DNA of 64,000 bases, taken from positions 1-64,000 of the forward strand of contig CAWKCG010000003.1 in the NCBI GenBank assembly GCA_963847965.1. The letters run 5' to 3'. Source of the DNA: Palsa-504 sp963847965. Its GTDB lineage: Bacteria > Actinomycetota > Actinomycetes > Streptosporangiales > Streptosporangiaceae. How positions within the stretch are numbered: the stretch's first letter is position 1; the number at the start of each line of letters is the position of its first letter. This document shows, in pieces, positions 24,555-32,395 of the stretch. The position numbers and the translations under genes were made by a program. The notes below the pieces were generated by a model. That model searched no databases. It was not told the DNA's origin and saw nothing but the letters and a program-made list of their open reading frames with translations.

Positions 24555-25385
24555 TTGGACGGCAGCTTCACCGCGTCGCTTGGCGTGGGGCTGGGGTACC
24601 GGCCCCAACTGCATGATGACATTATGCGCTACCGGGAGAAGATCGACTGGCTTGAGGTCGTTGCCGAGAGCTTCCTCCCGCTTTCGCCGCGGCGTCTGGA
24701 TTTGCTGGCCGAAATCAGCAGCGCCTTCACGTGCGTCCTGCACTGCACCGAGCTTTCCCTAGGATCGCAGGCCCCCGTCGACATGCGCCTGGTGGCGCAG
24801 CTGGCCGAACTCGCGCAGGTCGTCGACGCTCCCTGGGTCTCCGACCATTTCTGTTTCTCGACGGCGGGCGGCGTCCGCCTAGGCCACCTCGCTCCCGTGC
24901 CGTGGACCAGGCGCGACGCGACGCTCATGGCCGCAAACGCCAGCCTAGTCAGCCAGCAGGTGGGCCGGCCATTCCTGCTGGAGAACATCGCGTACAACTT
25001 CGTAATCCCAGGTGAATTGACCGAGGCACAGTTTATCACCGCCGTACTCGAGGAGTCCGGCTGCTACCTTTTGCTCGACGTGGCCAATGTTTTCGCCAAC
25101 GCGGCCAATCTGGCCTTTGACCCCGTCACGAGAATCGACGAGTTCCCCTTGCACCGCCTCAGGCAGATGCACGTAGCGGGCGGGACGTGGGCGGACGGAG
25201 TGCTGGCCGATTCGCATGATGCGCCGGTGGCTGACGGGGTGTGGGAGCTCGTCCGTCACGTCGCACGCCGGACCGCGATCCCCGCCATAATGCTGGAACG
25301 CGATGCCGCGTTCCCTGACGACTTCGGCGAGATCCTCTGCGATCTCCAGCTGGCCCGCGAGACGGCCGCGGTCGGGGCGACGTGA
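24555..25385 (+). CDS. MNIO (DUF692) multinuclear iron-dependent oxidase
   Basis: 276-residue TIM-barrel protein of the DUF692 family, now called MNIOs (MbnB, TglH, ChrH), which use two or three iron ions to oxidise Cys or other residues in precursor peptides. Metal-ligand blocks are in family order: VLHCTELSLGS, WVSDHFCFS, FLLENIAYNF, LLLDVANVFANAAN, QMHVAGGTW, DSHDAPV and MLERDAAFPDD. The GVGLGYR opening is near the N terminus, so the start must be close to the TTG at 24555; no better codon is in frame. It directly follows the precursor, and its end overlaps the partner gene (GTGA). Cys55 of the precursor is the natural candidate substrate. Confidence 0.93.
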   Translation: MDGSFTASLGVGLGYRPQLHDDIMRYREKIDWLEVVAESFLPLSPRRLDLLAEISSAFTCVLHCTELSLGSQAPVDMRLVAQLAELAQVVDAPWVSDHFCFSTAGGVRLGHLAPVPWTRRDATLMAANASLVSQQVGRPFLLENIAYNFVIPGELTEAQFITAVLEESGCYLLLDVANVFANAANLAFDPVTRIDEFPLHRLRQMHVAGGTWADGVLADSHDAPVADGVWELVRHVARRTAIPAIMLERDAAFPDDFGEILCDLQLARETAAVGAT

Positions 25386-26245
25386 CCGAAGGCGTGCCCG
25401 CTCTGCTGGCCCGCCTGATGACCGAGCCGGACCTGCTCGATGCCCTCGAGCGCCGCGACCTCGCGACGCTGCGCAGAGAGCTGACCGCGCAGCCCGCCGA
25501 CCTCGCGGTTATCGCCGCGATCGATGTCTCCGCGCTGCGGTATTACCTTCGGCTGCTTCAGCGCAAGCGCGTGGACAACATCGAGCCCATCTTCCGTGCC
25601 TCGCTGTCGGCGGCGAGCGGTGAGTACGGAATGGACGCCGTGACGGACGGCTTCTGGCAGTGGTACCAGCCGTCGGCCGCGCTGGCCGCAGATGAGGTCC
25701 TCGCGGAGGACGTGACGCAGTGGACTCGGTTCGCCGGACATCTGGCGCGGCGCGGCCCGCTCGGCTGGCTTGGCGACCTGAGCCGGTATGAGGCGATGCG
25801 GTGGCGGGCCGTCTTCTTCGCGGCGCCACCCGAGGCCCCTCACCGGCACGGACAGGAAGGGCGGGGCAAACCCGTCCTGTGCTCCGGTGCCGGGCTGGCC
25901 ACGTTCGCGGTGGACGTGCCGGTGCTGCTGCGCACGGCCATGAACGGCACGCCGACAGCGCTGCCCGCGACGACCAGGCTGATCACCTGGAGCCATCCTG
26001 CCGGAGGAATACGGACGGCGCGACTGGGGCTGGTCGCCTATGAGGCGATCCGTGCTTGCGACGGCGACCGCACGGTCGCTGAGATTGCCGAGATGGTGTC
26101 CGCCGGCCGGGAGGACGGTGAGCCGCGGATCGCGGCAGCGCTGCGTGACCTCATCCGGGCGGGTGCGCTGTGCTTGTCAACGGGCGACCGGGGCGCGGCG
26201 GAACATCACGACGCCGGCCTTGTGCAGCTCCCGGACGGAGCCTAG
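25382..26245 (+). CDS. MNIO partner-like protein with C-terminal winged-helix domain
   Basis: 287 residues, GTG start overlapping the MNIO stop. MNIOs nearly always work with a partner protein that binds the leader peptide (MbnC, TglI and others); position and architecture suggest this role. The N-terminal 180 residues are helical (LRYYLRLLQRKRVDNIEPIF, FWQWYQPSAALAADEV). The C-terminal part, RTVAEIAEMVSAG followed by RIAAALRDLIRAGALCL, looks like a PqqD/RRE-type winged helix. A similar layout occurs at the C terminus of the glycosyltransferase fusion at 26177-28138, with which this gene overlaps convergently by 69 bases. Sequence similarity to known partners is weak by eye. Confidence 0.7.
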   Translation: MTEGVPALLARLMTEPDLLDALERRDLATLRRELTAQPADLAVIAAIDVSALRYYLRLLQRKRVDNIEPIFRASLSAASGEYGMDAVTDGFWQWYQPSAALAADEVLAEDVTQWTRFAGHLARRGPLGWLGDLSRYEAMRWRAVFFAAPPEAPHRHGQEGRGKPVLCSGAGLATFAVDVPVLLRTAMNGTPTALPATTRLITWSHPAGGIRTARLGLVAYEAIRACDGDRTVAEIAEMVSAGREDGEPRIAAALRDLIRAGALCLSTGDRGAAEHHDAGLVQLPDGA

Positions 26246-28138
26246 GAACTCGCCGAGCCGGTTCCGCTCGATGCCTAGTGTCTCGGCGTGTTCCCGCAGC
26301 GATCGCGTCCCATCCGCGGCCGCCAGCAGCGCGCAGATGGCGGGACCGATCCGTGCGATGGTGCGCGTCAGGTTAGACGCCTTGTGGAACAGCAGCACCT
26401 GCTCCGGCCCGCTGGACAGGCTGGGGGCGCTTCCGATCCCGTGCTCCGACGACGGGACCTGGAGGTAAGCATAGGCATCGATCTCAAACCGGGCGATCCT
26501 GAGCCAGCTCGACGTTACCGGGAAGAGCGCGTCGAGCCGGCTGTCCTCGGCCTGCGGCACCGGCGCCCGCTGGACGGGGATGGCGAAGGCCGCGACGCCG
26601 GCGAGGCCCTCCACGTCGACGCGTGACCACAAGGCATGGTGCTCGGCGAGCGCCATCTGGGCGATGTTGCGCGCCGGGCCGGCGGGGCCGGAGATAGCGC
26701 TGCGCACCTGCGGCAGGCACGCGTCCGCGACGGCGTAGGCGGCTAGCAGGGCGTTGGGTTCCGCTCGCGCGACGGCGACATGGCCAAGGACCACCTGCCG
26801 ACCGGCCACCTGGATGAGTGCCGGGCAGTACCGTGTCAGCAGCTGCTCGACCGCGGCGATCTCTGGCGGCACCGCGTGACCGCCGCCCGGGCCTGCCGGC
26901 GGAGCCAGCGCTCGGTCGAATATCTCTGCGTACCAGCGGGCGACGTCGGGCTCTGCCCGCAGGCCCGCGGCTCGCTGATCGGCGGCAGGGCCGCTACGGG
27001 ACAGCACCGACTCGACGGCCGCCGCCAAGGCGCCCGGGTCACGGGGGTCGGTGAGCTCCACCGCGGCGAGCAGCGGGTCATCCGCAGGGCGGCCGGGCAG
27101 CACGGCGGGCGCCATGTCGGCGGAGAGCAGCAGTGGGCGTCCGCAGGCAAGGACTTCCACCGGAGGCGCAGGCCGGTGGTCCGGCACCCCGAAGTCCCGC
27201 TCGAGGAACGCCACCGCCCGGCAGGCCCGGATGAAGGACGGAATCCGCCACGGGGCAATCATCGGCAGCGTCACCGTGACATCCGCGAGGCCCCCGGCAT
27301 GGACCTCCTCGATGACCGTGGCCCAGTCCCGGCCGCCTCCGGCCAGCGCGAGACCGACCGGCTTGCCTGCCGCGCGGACACGGGACACGGCCCGGACGAG
27401 GTCGATGGTGCCCTTGGCGACACCTAGCTTGCCGTAAGCCCCTATCAGGGCGGTGCCGGGCGGCAGCGGATCGGTGCGCAGCACCGACCTGGATCCGCGC
27501 ATGCGGAGCAGGCGGGCCGTCTCGGTGAGGTCGAGGACCGGGCCGGTAGCGCTGAATTCGGGCGGTAGGAACAAGCCGGGGTAACCGAGCGCCCGGTCAT
27601 CGGGCATGCCCAGGCCATCGGCCGCCAGGCTCGCCGCGATGAGGCCGGCCGACGCGCGGATCGCCTCGCGATATGCCGGACCCAGCTCCGGCTGGGCGGC
27701 GAGGTCGTAGGCATCGCTACCGGCATGGCGGACCAGGTAGGGTCGGCGGGTCCACGCCGCGACGAGGCTCGCGGCCAGCACGTAGGGCTCCAAGTACCAG
27801 CCGATGAGCAGGTCGCAGTCGTGTCGGCGAACCACCTCGACCGCGGCCGAGGCCAGGCGTGTGATCGTCGGTCGGCCGTGCGGAATGTAGTACAGATCCT
27901 CGTCGTGGTGCGCTTGCGTGAAAGTGACGCTGACGCTGCCGCCGCCCGGATAGTCGGCGTTGAGCCGCTCGGCGTCTCCGGGCAGGAACCACTCCCGGTG
28001 CTCGGGCTCTGTCTCATCGGCGTTAGTGACGACGAAGACATTGTGGCCCGCGCGCCCGAGCATGTGGCAGGTCCAGTAGGTCTGCGTGCTCACGCCCCCC
28101 TCGATCGGAGGGTATTTCCCGATCACGCATACCTTCAT
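26177..28138 (-). CDS. GT4 glycosyltransferase fused to MNIO-partner-like domain
   Basis: 653 residues from ATG 28138 (MKVCVIGKYPPIEGGVS, the typical GT4 opening). Residues 1 to about 385 are a GT-B glycosyltransferase of family 4: LIGAYGKLGVAKGTIDLVRAV and VALFLERDFGVPDHRPAPPVEVLACGRP-like segments carry the nucleotide-sugar site, with the C-terminal acidic region FLERDFGVPD. From about residue 400 a second domain (VEQLLTRYCPALIQVAG to VVMF) resembles the MNIO partner encoded opposite, including FHKASNLTRTIARIGPAI then a winged-helix-like RSLREHAETLGIERNRLGEFLGSV. The fusion would bring a glycosyltransferase to the leader peptide. The frame is open upstream of 28138, but that region belongs to the next gene. 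Confidence 0.8.
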   Translation of the reverse strand: MKVCVIGKYPPIEGGVSTQTYWTCHMLGRAGHNVFVVTNADETEPEHREWFLPGDAERLNADYPGGGSVSVTFTQAHHDEDLYYIPHGRPTITRLASAAVEVVRRHDCDLLIGWYLEPYVLAASLVAAWTRRPYLVRHAGSDAYDLAAQPELGPAYREAIRASAGLIAASLAADGLGMPDDRALGYPGLFLPPEFSATGPVLDLTETARLLRMRGSRSVLRTDPLPPGTALIGAYGKLGVAKGTIDLVRAVSRVRAAGKPVGLALAGGGRDWATVIEEVHAGGLADVTVTLPMIAPWRIPSFIRACRAVAFLERDFGVPDHRPAPPVEVLACGRPLLLSADMAPAVLPGRPADDPLLAAVELTDPRDPGALAAAVESVLSRSGPAADQRAAGLRAEPDVARWYAEIFDRALAPPAGPGGGHAVPPEIAAVEQLLTRYCPALIQVAGRQVVLGHVAVARAEPNALLAAYAVADACLPQVRSAISGPAGPARNIAQMALAEHHALWSRVDVEGLAGVAAFAIPVQRAPVPQAEDSRLDALFPVTSSWLRIARFEIDAYAYLQVPSSEHGIGSAPSLSSGPEQVLLFHKASNLTRTIARIGPAICALLAAADGTRSLREHAETLGIERNRLGEFLGSVRELHKAGVVMFRRAPVAR

Positions 28139-29256
28139 GCGGTCTGCTCCGGCGCGGCGGACGGCGGGCAGCCGCGGATCGCGCCGCAGTCCAGAAGCCT
28201 TCCGATCGCCGACCGGGCAGTGGCTGGCGGAATGTCGGTGCCGAAGGCGATCCGGCAGTGATCGACGACGATCGTCTCGATCTCGGTACTCGTGCGCCCG
28301 CCTGCGCACGCCCACGCGATGATCGCCGGCACGGGCATCTGGTAGAAGCGGAATTCTGGACCCAGGCCCCAGGCGTCGGGCGTCCTTGTGGGCATCCAGT
28401 CCATGGATCGCCACAACGTGTCGCCTCGTCCGGTCCAGCGCGGCAGGATCGGTACCGCGTAGGCTCGCGGATCCAGGGCCCACGCCGCGAGCAGCGCCTG
28501 GGCCAGCAGGGCCTGAGCGGTAACCAGACGTCGCTGGGTCACGTCAGGCATGGGCTTGGTGACTGTTTCCGGTACGTACAGATCGCGCAGCGTGCCCAGT
28601 TCGCGCTCGCCGGACAGGACAAGGTTCAGCCGGTGCCACAGCCACTTGAACCTGTCGTCGGGATAGAGAGCACCGCGGGACGTGCACCACGCATCCAGGC
28701 AGAACTCCAGATGGTCATGCGACCGGCGGAGCATGCCCACCTCGTCGTTGACTTCCATCAGGCCAAGCAGGGCCTCCTGCGTGGAGTTGGCCAGGATGGC
28801 CGAGCGCATCACCGAGAGCTGGATCAGGGTGGCCCGCTGGGCCGCGATCCTCGTGCTCAGCTCGGCGAGTTCGGCAGATGGCTTAAGTACCCGAACGCCC
28901 GCGGCGAATGGGGTAAGGAGCCGCACCCGCTCGGCGATGCTGAAAAAACGGCCGGTGTCCCAGGCGGTGCGGAAATCTGCGCAGGAGCCGACGGCTGCGG
29001 CGAGCTCGTCCAGGGTGAGCACGTCGAAGTCGGCGCGAGCCGGCCCGCGCCGCTTGCTGGCCCCATCCCGCAGCGCCAGGTCCTTGTCGGCGCCGCTGGT
29101 GACCAGGAGGATCACGTCAAGATCCGATGTCGGCGTGCCGAAGCCCGCCAGCAGGCTGCCCGTCGCGTAGGCGGCGTTGACATATGGCTTGCTCATAATG
29201 TCCAGTTCGCGGATCATCGCGAGCTCGCGTTCGATATCGAGCTGGCCGGCCCTCAT
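28135..29256 (-). CDS. Nucleotidyltransferase with C-terminal winged-helix-like region
   Basis: 373 residues. The N-terminal pol-beta-type nucleotidyltransferase signature is TGSLLAGFGTPTSDLDVIL (Gly33-Ser34 and Asp45-x-Asp47), followed by a long helical region (RAEQ-type helices, LEFCLDAWC) and a C-terminal RTSTEIETIVVDHC with ATARSAIGRLLDCGAIRGC that looks like a small winged helix, as in the two MNIO-partner-like proteins. Probable chemistry: nucleotidyl transfer to the peptide, a sugar or an antibiotic. Its stop overlaps the start of the GT4 fusion by four bases and its start overlaps the CYTH-like gene's stop, so the three are one operon. Confidence 0.72.
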   Translation of the reverse strand: MRAGQLDIERELAMIRELDIMSKPYVNAAYATGSLLAGFGTPTSDLDVILLVTSGADKDLALRDGASKRRGPARADFDVLTLDELAAAVGSCADFRTAWDTGRFFSIAERVRLLTPFAAGVRVLKPSAELAELSTRIAAQRATLIQLSVMRSAILANSTQEALLGLMEVNDEVGMLRRSHDHLEFCLDAWCTSRGALYPDDRFKWLWHRLNLVLSGERELGTLRDLYVPETVTKPMPDVTQRRLVTAQALLAQALLAAWALDPRAYAVPILPRWTGRGDTLWRSMDWMPTRTPDAWGLGPEFRFYQMPVPAIIAWACAGGRTSTEIETIVVDHCRIAFGTDIPPATARSAIGRLLDCGAIRGCPPSAAPEQTA

Positions 29257-30416
29257 GCGGTCGTCGCCTCGTGCAGTTGCCGCATGTAGGTGAGCTTGGA
29301 GAGCTGCGATTCGACATAGGCCGTCCCCAGCCGGTCGAGTTCGGCCTTCGTGGCGTCGACGATCTGCTGCAGCTCAGTCCGGAGCGCGTCGGCGGCCGAG
29401 GTTCTCAGCGTCCTGCTCGTCAGGTACTCCACCTCGACCTGGCGGAGATCTGGCCAGTCGTCGCGGTCAAAACGGCAGCGATCGATCATAATGGCGTAGA
29501 TATTGCCCGTGGCGGCCGACTCGAGGCTGATATCGAAGCGAGTGCGCCTGAACGAGCCAAGGCTGCGGCTGGCCAGGCCGAAACGCTGGCTTATGTACTC
29601 GTCATCGGACACCGTCGGCGTCACGATAGTCCATTTGCTCTCGCGTCTTTCCACGGCGTCTTCGGTGAACCACTTCCTCTTCACCACGGTGGTTCCGCGG
29701 GCGTGGTGCATCAGCGAGATGTAACCCGCTTCCTCGGGCGGGCTGAGTACCTCGTAGAGGTGATTGTCGAAGTCCCACTGCTCGAAGTCGTCGCGGTACT
29801 CCCAGGTGTAACCGGAGAACGCATCGCGGCCGACCATATTTCGGAAATGCAGGCTCAGCGCGTAGATGTCGGCAGCGGAGGTGATGGTGAGCTTGTGTTC
29901 AATCTCAATGCCGGGCGCGAACCTGCGGAAGTAGAGCTGGAAGTTGTTGAGGAAATGCCGGTTGGCCTCGATGTGACGCAACCCTCGGGACAGCATCTGA
30001 GCGAGCCGCTCTCCGTGATCGGGGGGACGGTCCTGGCCGTCCCATTGGCCGCACCAGATCGCCAGTACATCCTGGTCGCCGGTGCGGAGCTGAGCGAAGG
30101 AACGGATGGCGTCCTCGGCGTCGGTGGTGACGAGCAGCGGCGCGGGCGTCTGGCCGGGCATCAGGCGGGCCAGCTCCTTGCTCACCAGCAGCCCTGTGAG
30201 GGCGCAGCCAGCATGATTTCCCTGCCGGAGAACCATTCCGTCGGTCCGAACGTGCCAGTATTCGGTTCCGGTCAGCGCCCGATCGCCGAGCAGGATGGTG
30301 TTGACATCCGCGGGTCCGTCCGGGACACGGCATACCACGAACGAGTCGCCGGGTAGCGGCGTCTCGCCGAAACGCCACGAATACGGGCCGAAGAACAGGT
30401 AACGCCTAGCCGTCAT
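29253..30416 (-). CDS. CYTH-like protein
   Basis: 387 residues from ATG 30416 (MTARRYLFFGPYSW). The second half looks like a CYTH/triphosphate-tunnel domain: GIEIEHKLTI provides the ExExK motif (Glu171, Glu173, Lys175), and paired acidic/basic strands follow (TTVVKRKWF, RTRFDISLES, DRCRFDRDDWPDLRQVEVEYLTS). CYTH proteins bind triphosphates, as in adenylate cyclase 2, thiamine triphosphatase or polyphosphate enzymes. The first 165 residues are of unknown type (beta-rich, with LAIWCGQWDG). It is the first gene of the convergent reverse operon. An upstream ATG at 30467 is in frame but lacks support. Enzymatic role in this locus is unknown. Confidence 0.6.
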   Translation of the reverse strand: MTARRYLFFGPYSWRFGETPLPGDSFVVCRVPDGPADVNTILLGDRALTGTEYWHVRTDGMVLRQGNHAGCALTGLLVSKELARLMPGQTPAPLLVTTDAEDAIRSFAQLRTGDQDVLAIWCGQWDGQDRPPDHGERLAQMLSRGLRHIEANRHFLNNFQLYFRRFAPGIEIEHKLTITSAADIYALSLHFRNMVGRDAFSGYTWEYRDDFEQWDFDNHLYEVLSPPEEAGYISLMHHARGTTVVKRKWFTEDAVERRESKWTIVTPTVSDDEYISQRFGLASRSLGSFRRTRFDISLESAATGNIYAIMIDRCRFDRDDWPDLRQVEVEYLTSRTLRTSAADALRTELQQIVDATKAELDRLGTAYVESQLSKLTYMRQLHEATTA

Positions 30417-30728
30417 GCGATCACCCCGGCACGTCGGCAAGCTCTCGGAAGTGCTGCACACCACCATGGCATCAGACTCACCTGAACCGCCCCGGTCTCG
30501 CGCGGGCCCCGGCTATGCGTCTCAGTGTATGAGCTGGCCGCTCAGCGGACGCTGGCCTAAGGCGTAATCATCCCGGTCATCATCGAGCATGCGGGCGCGC
30601 TCGAGTCCTTTGGCCACGGTAAGGATCTCGTCCGGGGACACCGCGGCTAGGTCGGGTCGCCCGGGGCATCTCAGTAATAAATAACCTCTGGGTTCCCTGG
30701 CGTCTTGGCCGGGTCGCGGTTACCGGTC
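30417..30728. other. Intergenic region between CYTH-like gene and GH1 gene
   Basis: 312 bases without a confident gene. It contains the promoter region of the reverse CYTH operon, the weak 39-codon ORF at 30522-30641, and an AT-rich patch at 30673-30687 (AGTAATAAATAACCT) that is unusual here. I see no terminator with a U tract. Confidence 0.5.
30522..30641 (-). CDS. Possible small ORF, 39 codons, unknown
   Basis: GTG-initiated frame with protein-like composition: VSPDEILTVAKGLERARML, then DDDRDDYALGQRPLSGQLIH. It lies 106 bases upstream of the CYTH-like operon on the same strand. It could be a small peptide gene, a second precursor-like peptide (it has no Cys) or the remnant of a longer gene, since the frame remains coding-like a few residues before the GTG. 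No ribosome-binding site is evident. Confidence 0.3.
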   Translation of the reverse strand: MSPDEILTVAKGLERARMLDDDRDDYALGQRPLSGQLIH

Positions 30729-32147
30729 CTAGGAGCCGGGCCGCAGCGGCACGGCGTTGGCCCGCACCACGTCCGCGTAGAACTGGGCGCTCGACTTAGG
30801 GATCCGGCGCTGGGTGCCGAAGTCGACGTACACGATCCCGAACCGCTTCTGGTAACCCCAGGCCCACTCGAAGTTGTCCAGCAGCGACCAGACGAAGTAG
30901 CCGGCCAGGCTGGCCCCGTCCTTGATCGCGCGCGCCGCGGCCTCCAGGTGCGCCTGCAGGTACCTGACCCGCTCGACGTCGTTGACCTCGCCATCCGGGT
31001 TCACGTAGTCCTCGGCCGCCCGGCCGTTCTCGGTGATGTACAGCGGCAGCCCCGGGGCCTGCTTGGTCACGTCGAGCAGGAGCTCGTGCAGCGCGCTGGC
31101 GTCGACGAGCCAGCCCATCGTCGTCCGCTCCAGCCACTCCGGCAGGTACTCGACCACGCCAGGCACCGCGCAGCGCGCCGCCTCCTCGTTCCGTCGCAGG
31201 TCAGCCGGATCGCCGGGGCGCAGGAAGATCGGGGAGTAGTAGTTGACGCCGAGGAAGTCCAGCGGCTGGCTGATCGTGTCCAGGTCACCGTCGGCGACGA
31301 GCGCCGCGGGCGGGAGCAAGGCGGCCGGGGCCTGCGCCGGGTAGCGCCCGTACAGCACCGGCTCGAGGTACATCCCGTTCACCGCCGCATCGGTGATGAG
31401 CCGGGCCTCTTCCAGGTGGCCCGGCAGGCCGTTCCCGCCGAGCACCCGGACCGGGTGCATATCGAGGGTGATGCCGACCTCGGCGGCCTGCCAGGCGCGC
31501 AGCACCTGGGTGGCCAGCCCGTGACCGAGCAGGAGGTGGTGGGTGGCGGCGGACGCGGCATCGGCGTCCCGCAGCCCGGGGGCGTGGCTGCCGTGACGGT
31601 AGCCGTTGTTGGAGACCACCTGCGGCTCGTTCAGCGTGATCCAGCGCGCCACCCGGTCGCCGAGTGCCTCCGCGCAGATCGCGGCGAAGTCGGCGAAGCG
31701 CCCGGCGGTGTCGCGCACCGCCCACCCGCCGTCGTCCTGGAGCGGCTGGGGCAGGTCCCAGTGGTAGAGGGTGACGGTGGCCGCGATCCCGTGCTCGCCG
31801 AGCTCATCAAGGAGCGCCCGGTAGTAGTCCAGGCCCGGCTGGTGGGCGCCCCCGCGCCCGCCCGGCTGGACCCGCGGCCAGGAGATGGAGAACCGGTAGG
31901 ACTTCAGGCCGAGCGAGGCCATCAGCGCGACGTCCTCGGGGTACCGGTGGTAAGAGTCACAGGCGATGTCGCCGGTATCCCCGCCGCGGATGTTGCCTGG
32001 CGAGTGGCTGAAGGTGTCCCACACCGAGGGGCCCCTGCCGTCCGCGGTCGCCGCTCCCTCGATCTGGTAGGCAGCCGTCGCCGCGCCCCAGGTGAATCCT
32101 GCGGGGAACGCCAGGGCACCGTCTTGACCTATCGCCGGTTCAGTCAT
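30729..32147 (-). CDS. GH1 beta-glucosidase
   Basis: 472-residue (beta/alpha)8 glycoside hydrolase of family 1. The acid/base Glu is in TLNEPQ (about residue 174) and the nucleophile Glu in YITENGR (about residue 372). The FPAGFTWGAATAAYQIEG opening and the YFVWSLLDNFEWAWGYQKRFG block near the C terminus are diagnostic. It has no signal peptide, so it should split imported beta-glucosides or cello-oligosaccharides in the cytoplasm. It is divergent from the LacI regulator across the operator palindromes, and the sugar importer follows that regulator, so regulation by LacI is likely. Confidence 0.95.
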   Translation of the reverse strand: MTEPAIGQDGALAFPAGFTWGAATAAYQIEGAATADGRGPSVWDTFSHSPGNIRGGDTGDIACDSYHRYPEDVALMASLGLKSYRFSISWPRVQPGGRGGAHQPGLDYYRALLDELGEHGIAATVTLYHWDLPQPLQDDGGWAVRDTAGRFADFAAICAEALGDRVARWITLNEPQVVSNNGYRHGSHAPGLRDADAASAATHHLLLGHGLATQVLRAWQAAEVGITLDMHPVRVLGGNGLPGHLEEARLITDAAVNGMYLEPVLYGRYPAQAPAALLPPAALVADGDLDTISQPLDFLGVNYYSPIFLRPGDPADLRRNEEAARCAVPGVVEYLPEWLERTTMGWLVDASALHELLLDVTKQAPGLPLYITENGRAAEDYVNPDGEVNDVERVRYLQAHLEAAARAIKDGASLAGYFVWSLLDNFEWAWGYQKRFGIVYVDFGTQRRIPKSSAQFYADVVRANAVPLRPGS

Positions 32148-32315
32148 CAGCCTCTCCCTTGTGCGCGGCCACGGGCCGTGTTCTTGCTCGAAGGTTCACA
32201 TACATCAGACGTGCGCCAGGCCCTGGTCGGCCACTGCACGGGCTCAGACCCCGCTCGTGCTCGCTGATCGCATCTCGATAACGCTCCTTGACCGGCCCTG
32301 TGCTGAGGGTTAGTG

Positions 32316-32350
32316 TAAGCGCTTAGATTTCCGATGTAAACGTTTACATC
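32316..32350. promoter_or_regulatory. Tandem LacI-type operators
   Basis: Two perfect palindromes: TAAGCGCTTA (32316-32325) and an 18-base one, GATGTAAACGTTTACATC (32333-32350). Both have the central CG and the TAA-N-TTA look of LacI/GalR-family sites. Their centres are 21 bases apart, two helical turns. They lie between the divergent GH1 and lacI-family genes, 46 bases before the regulator's start. Confidence 0.85.
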
Positions 32351-32395
32351 ACGTTTATGCGAGGGGCCTGACAGTATGCCGATGATCGAGCAGGC

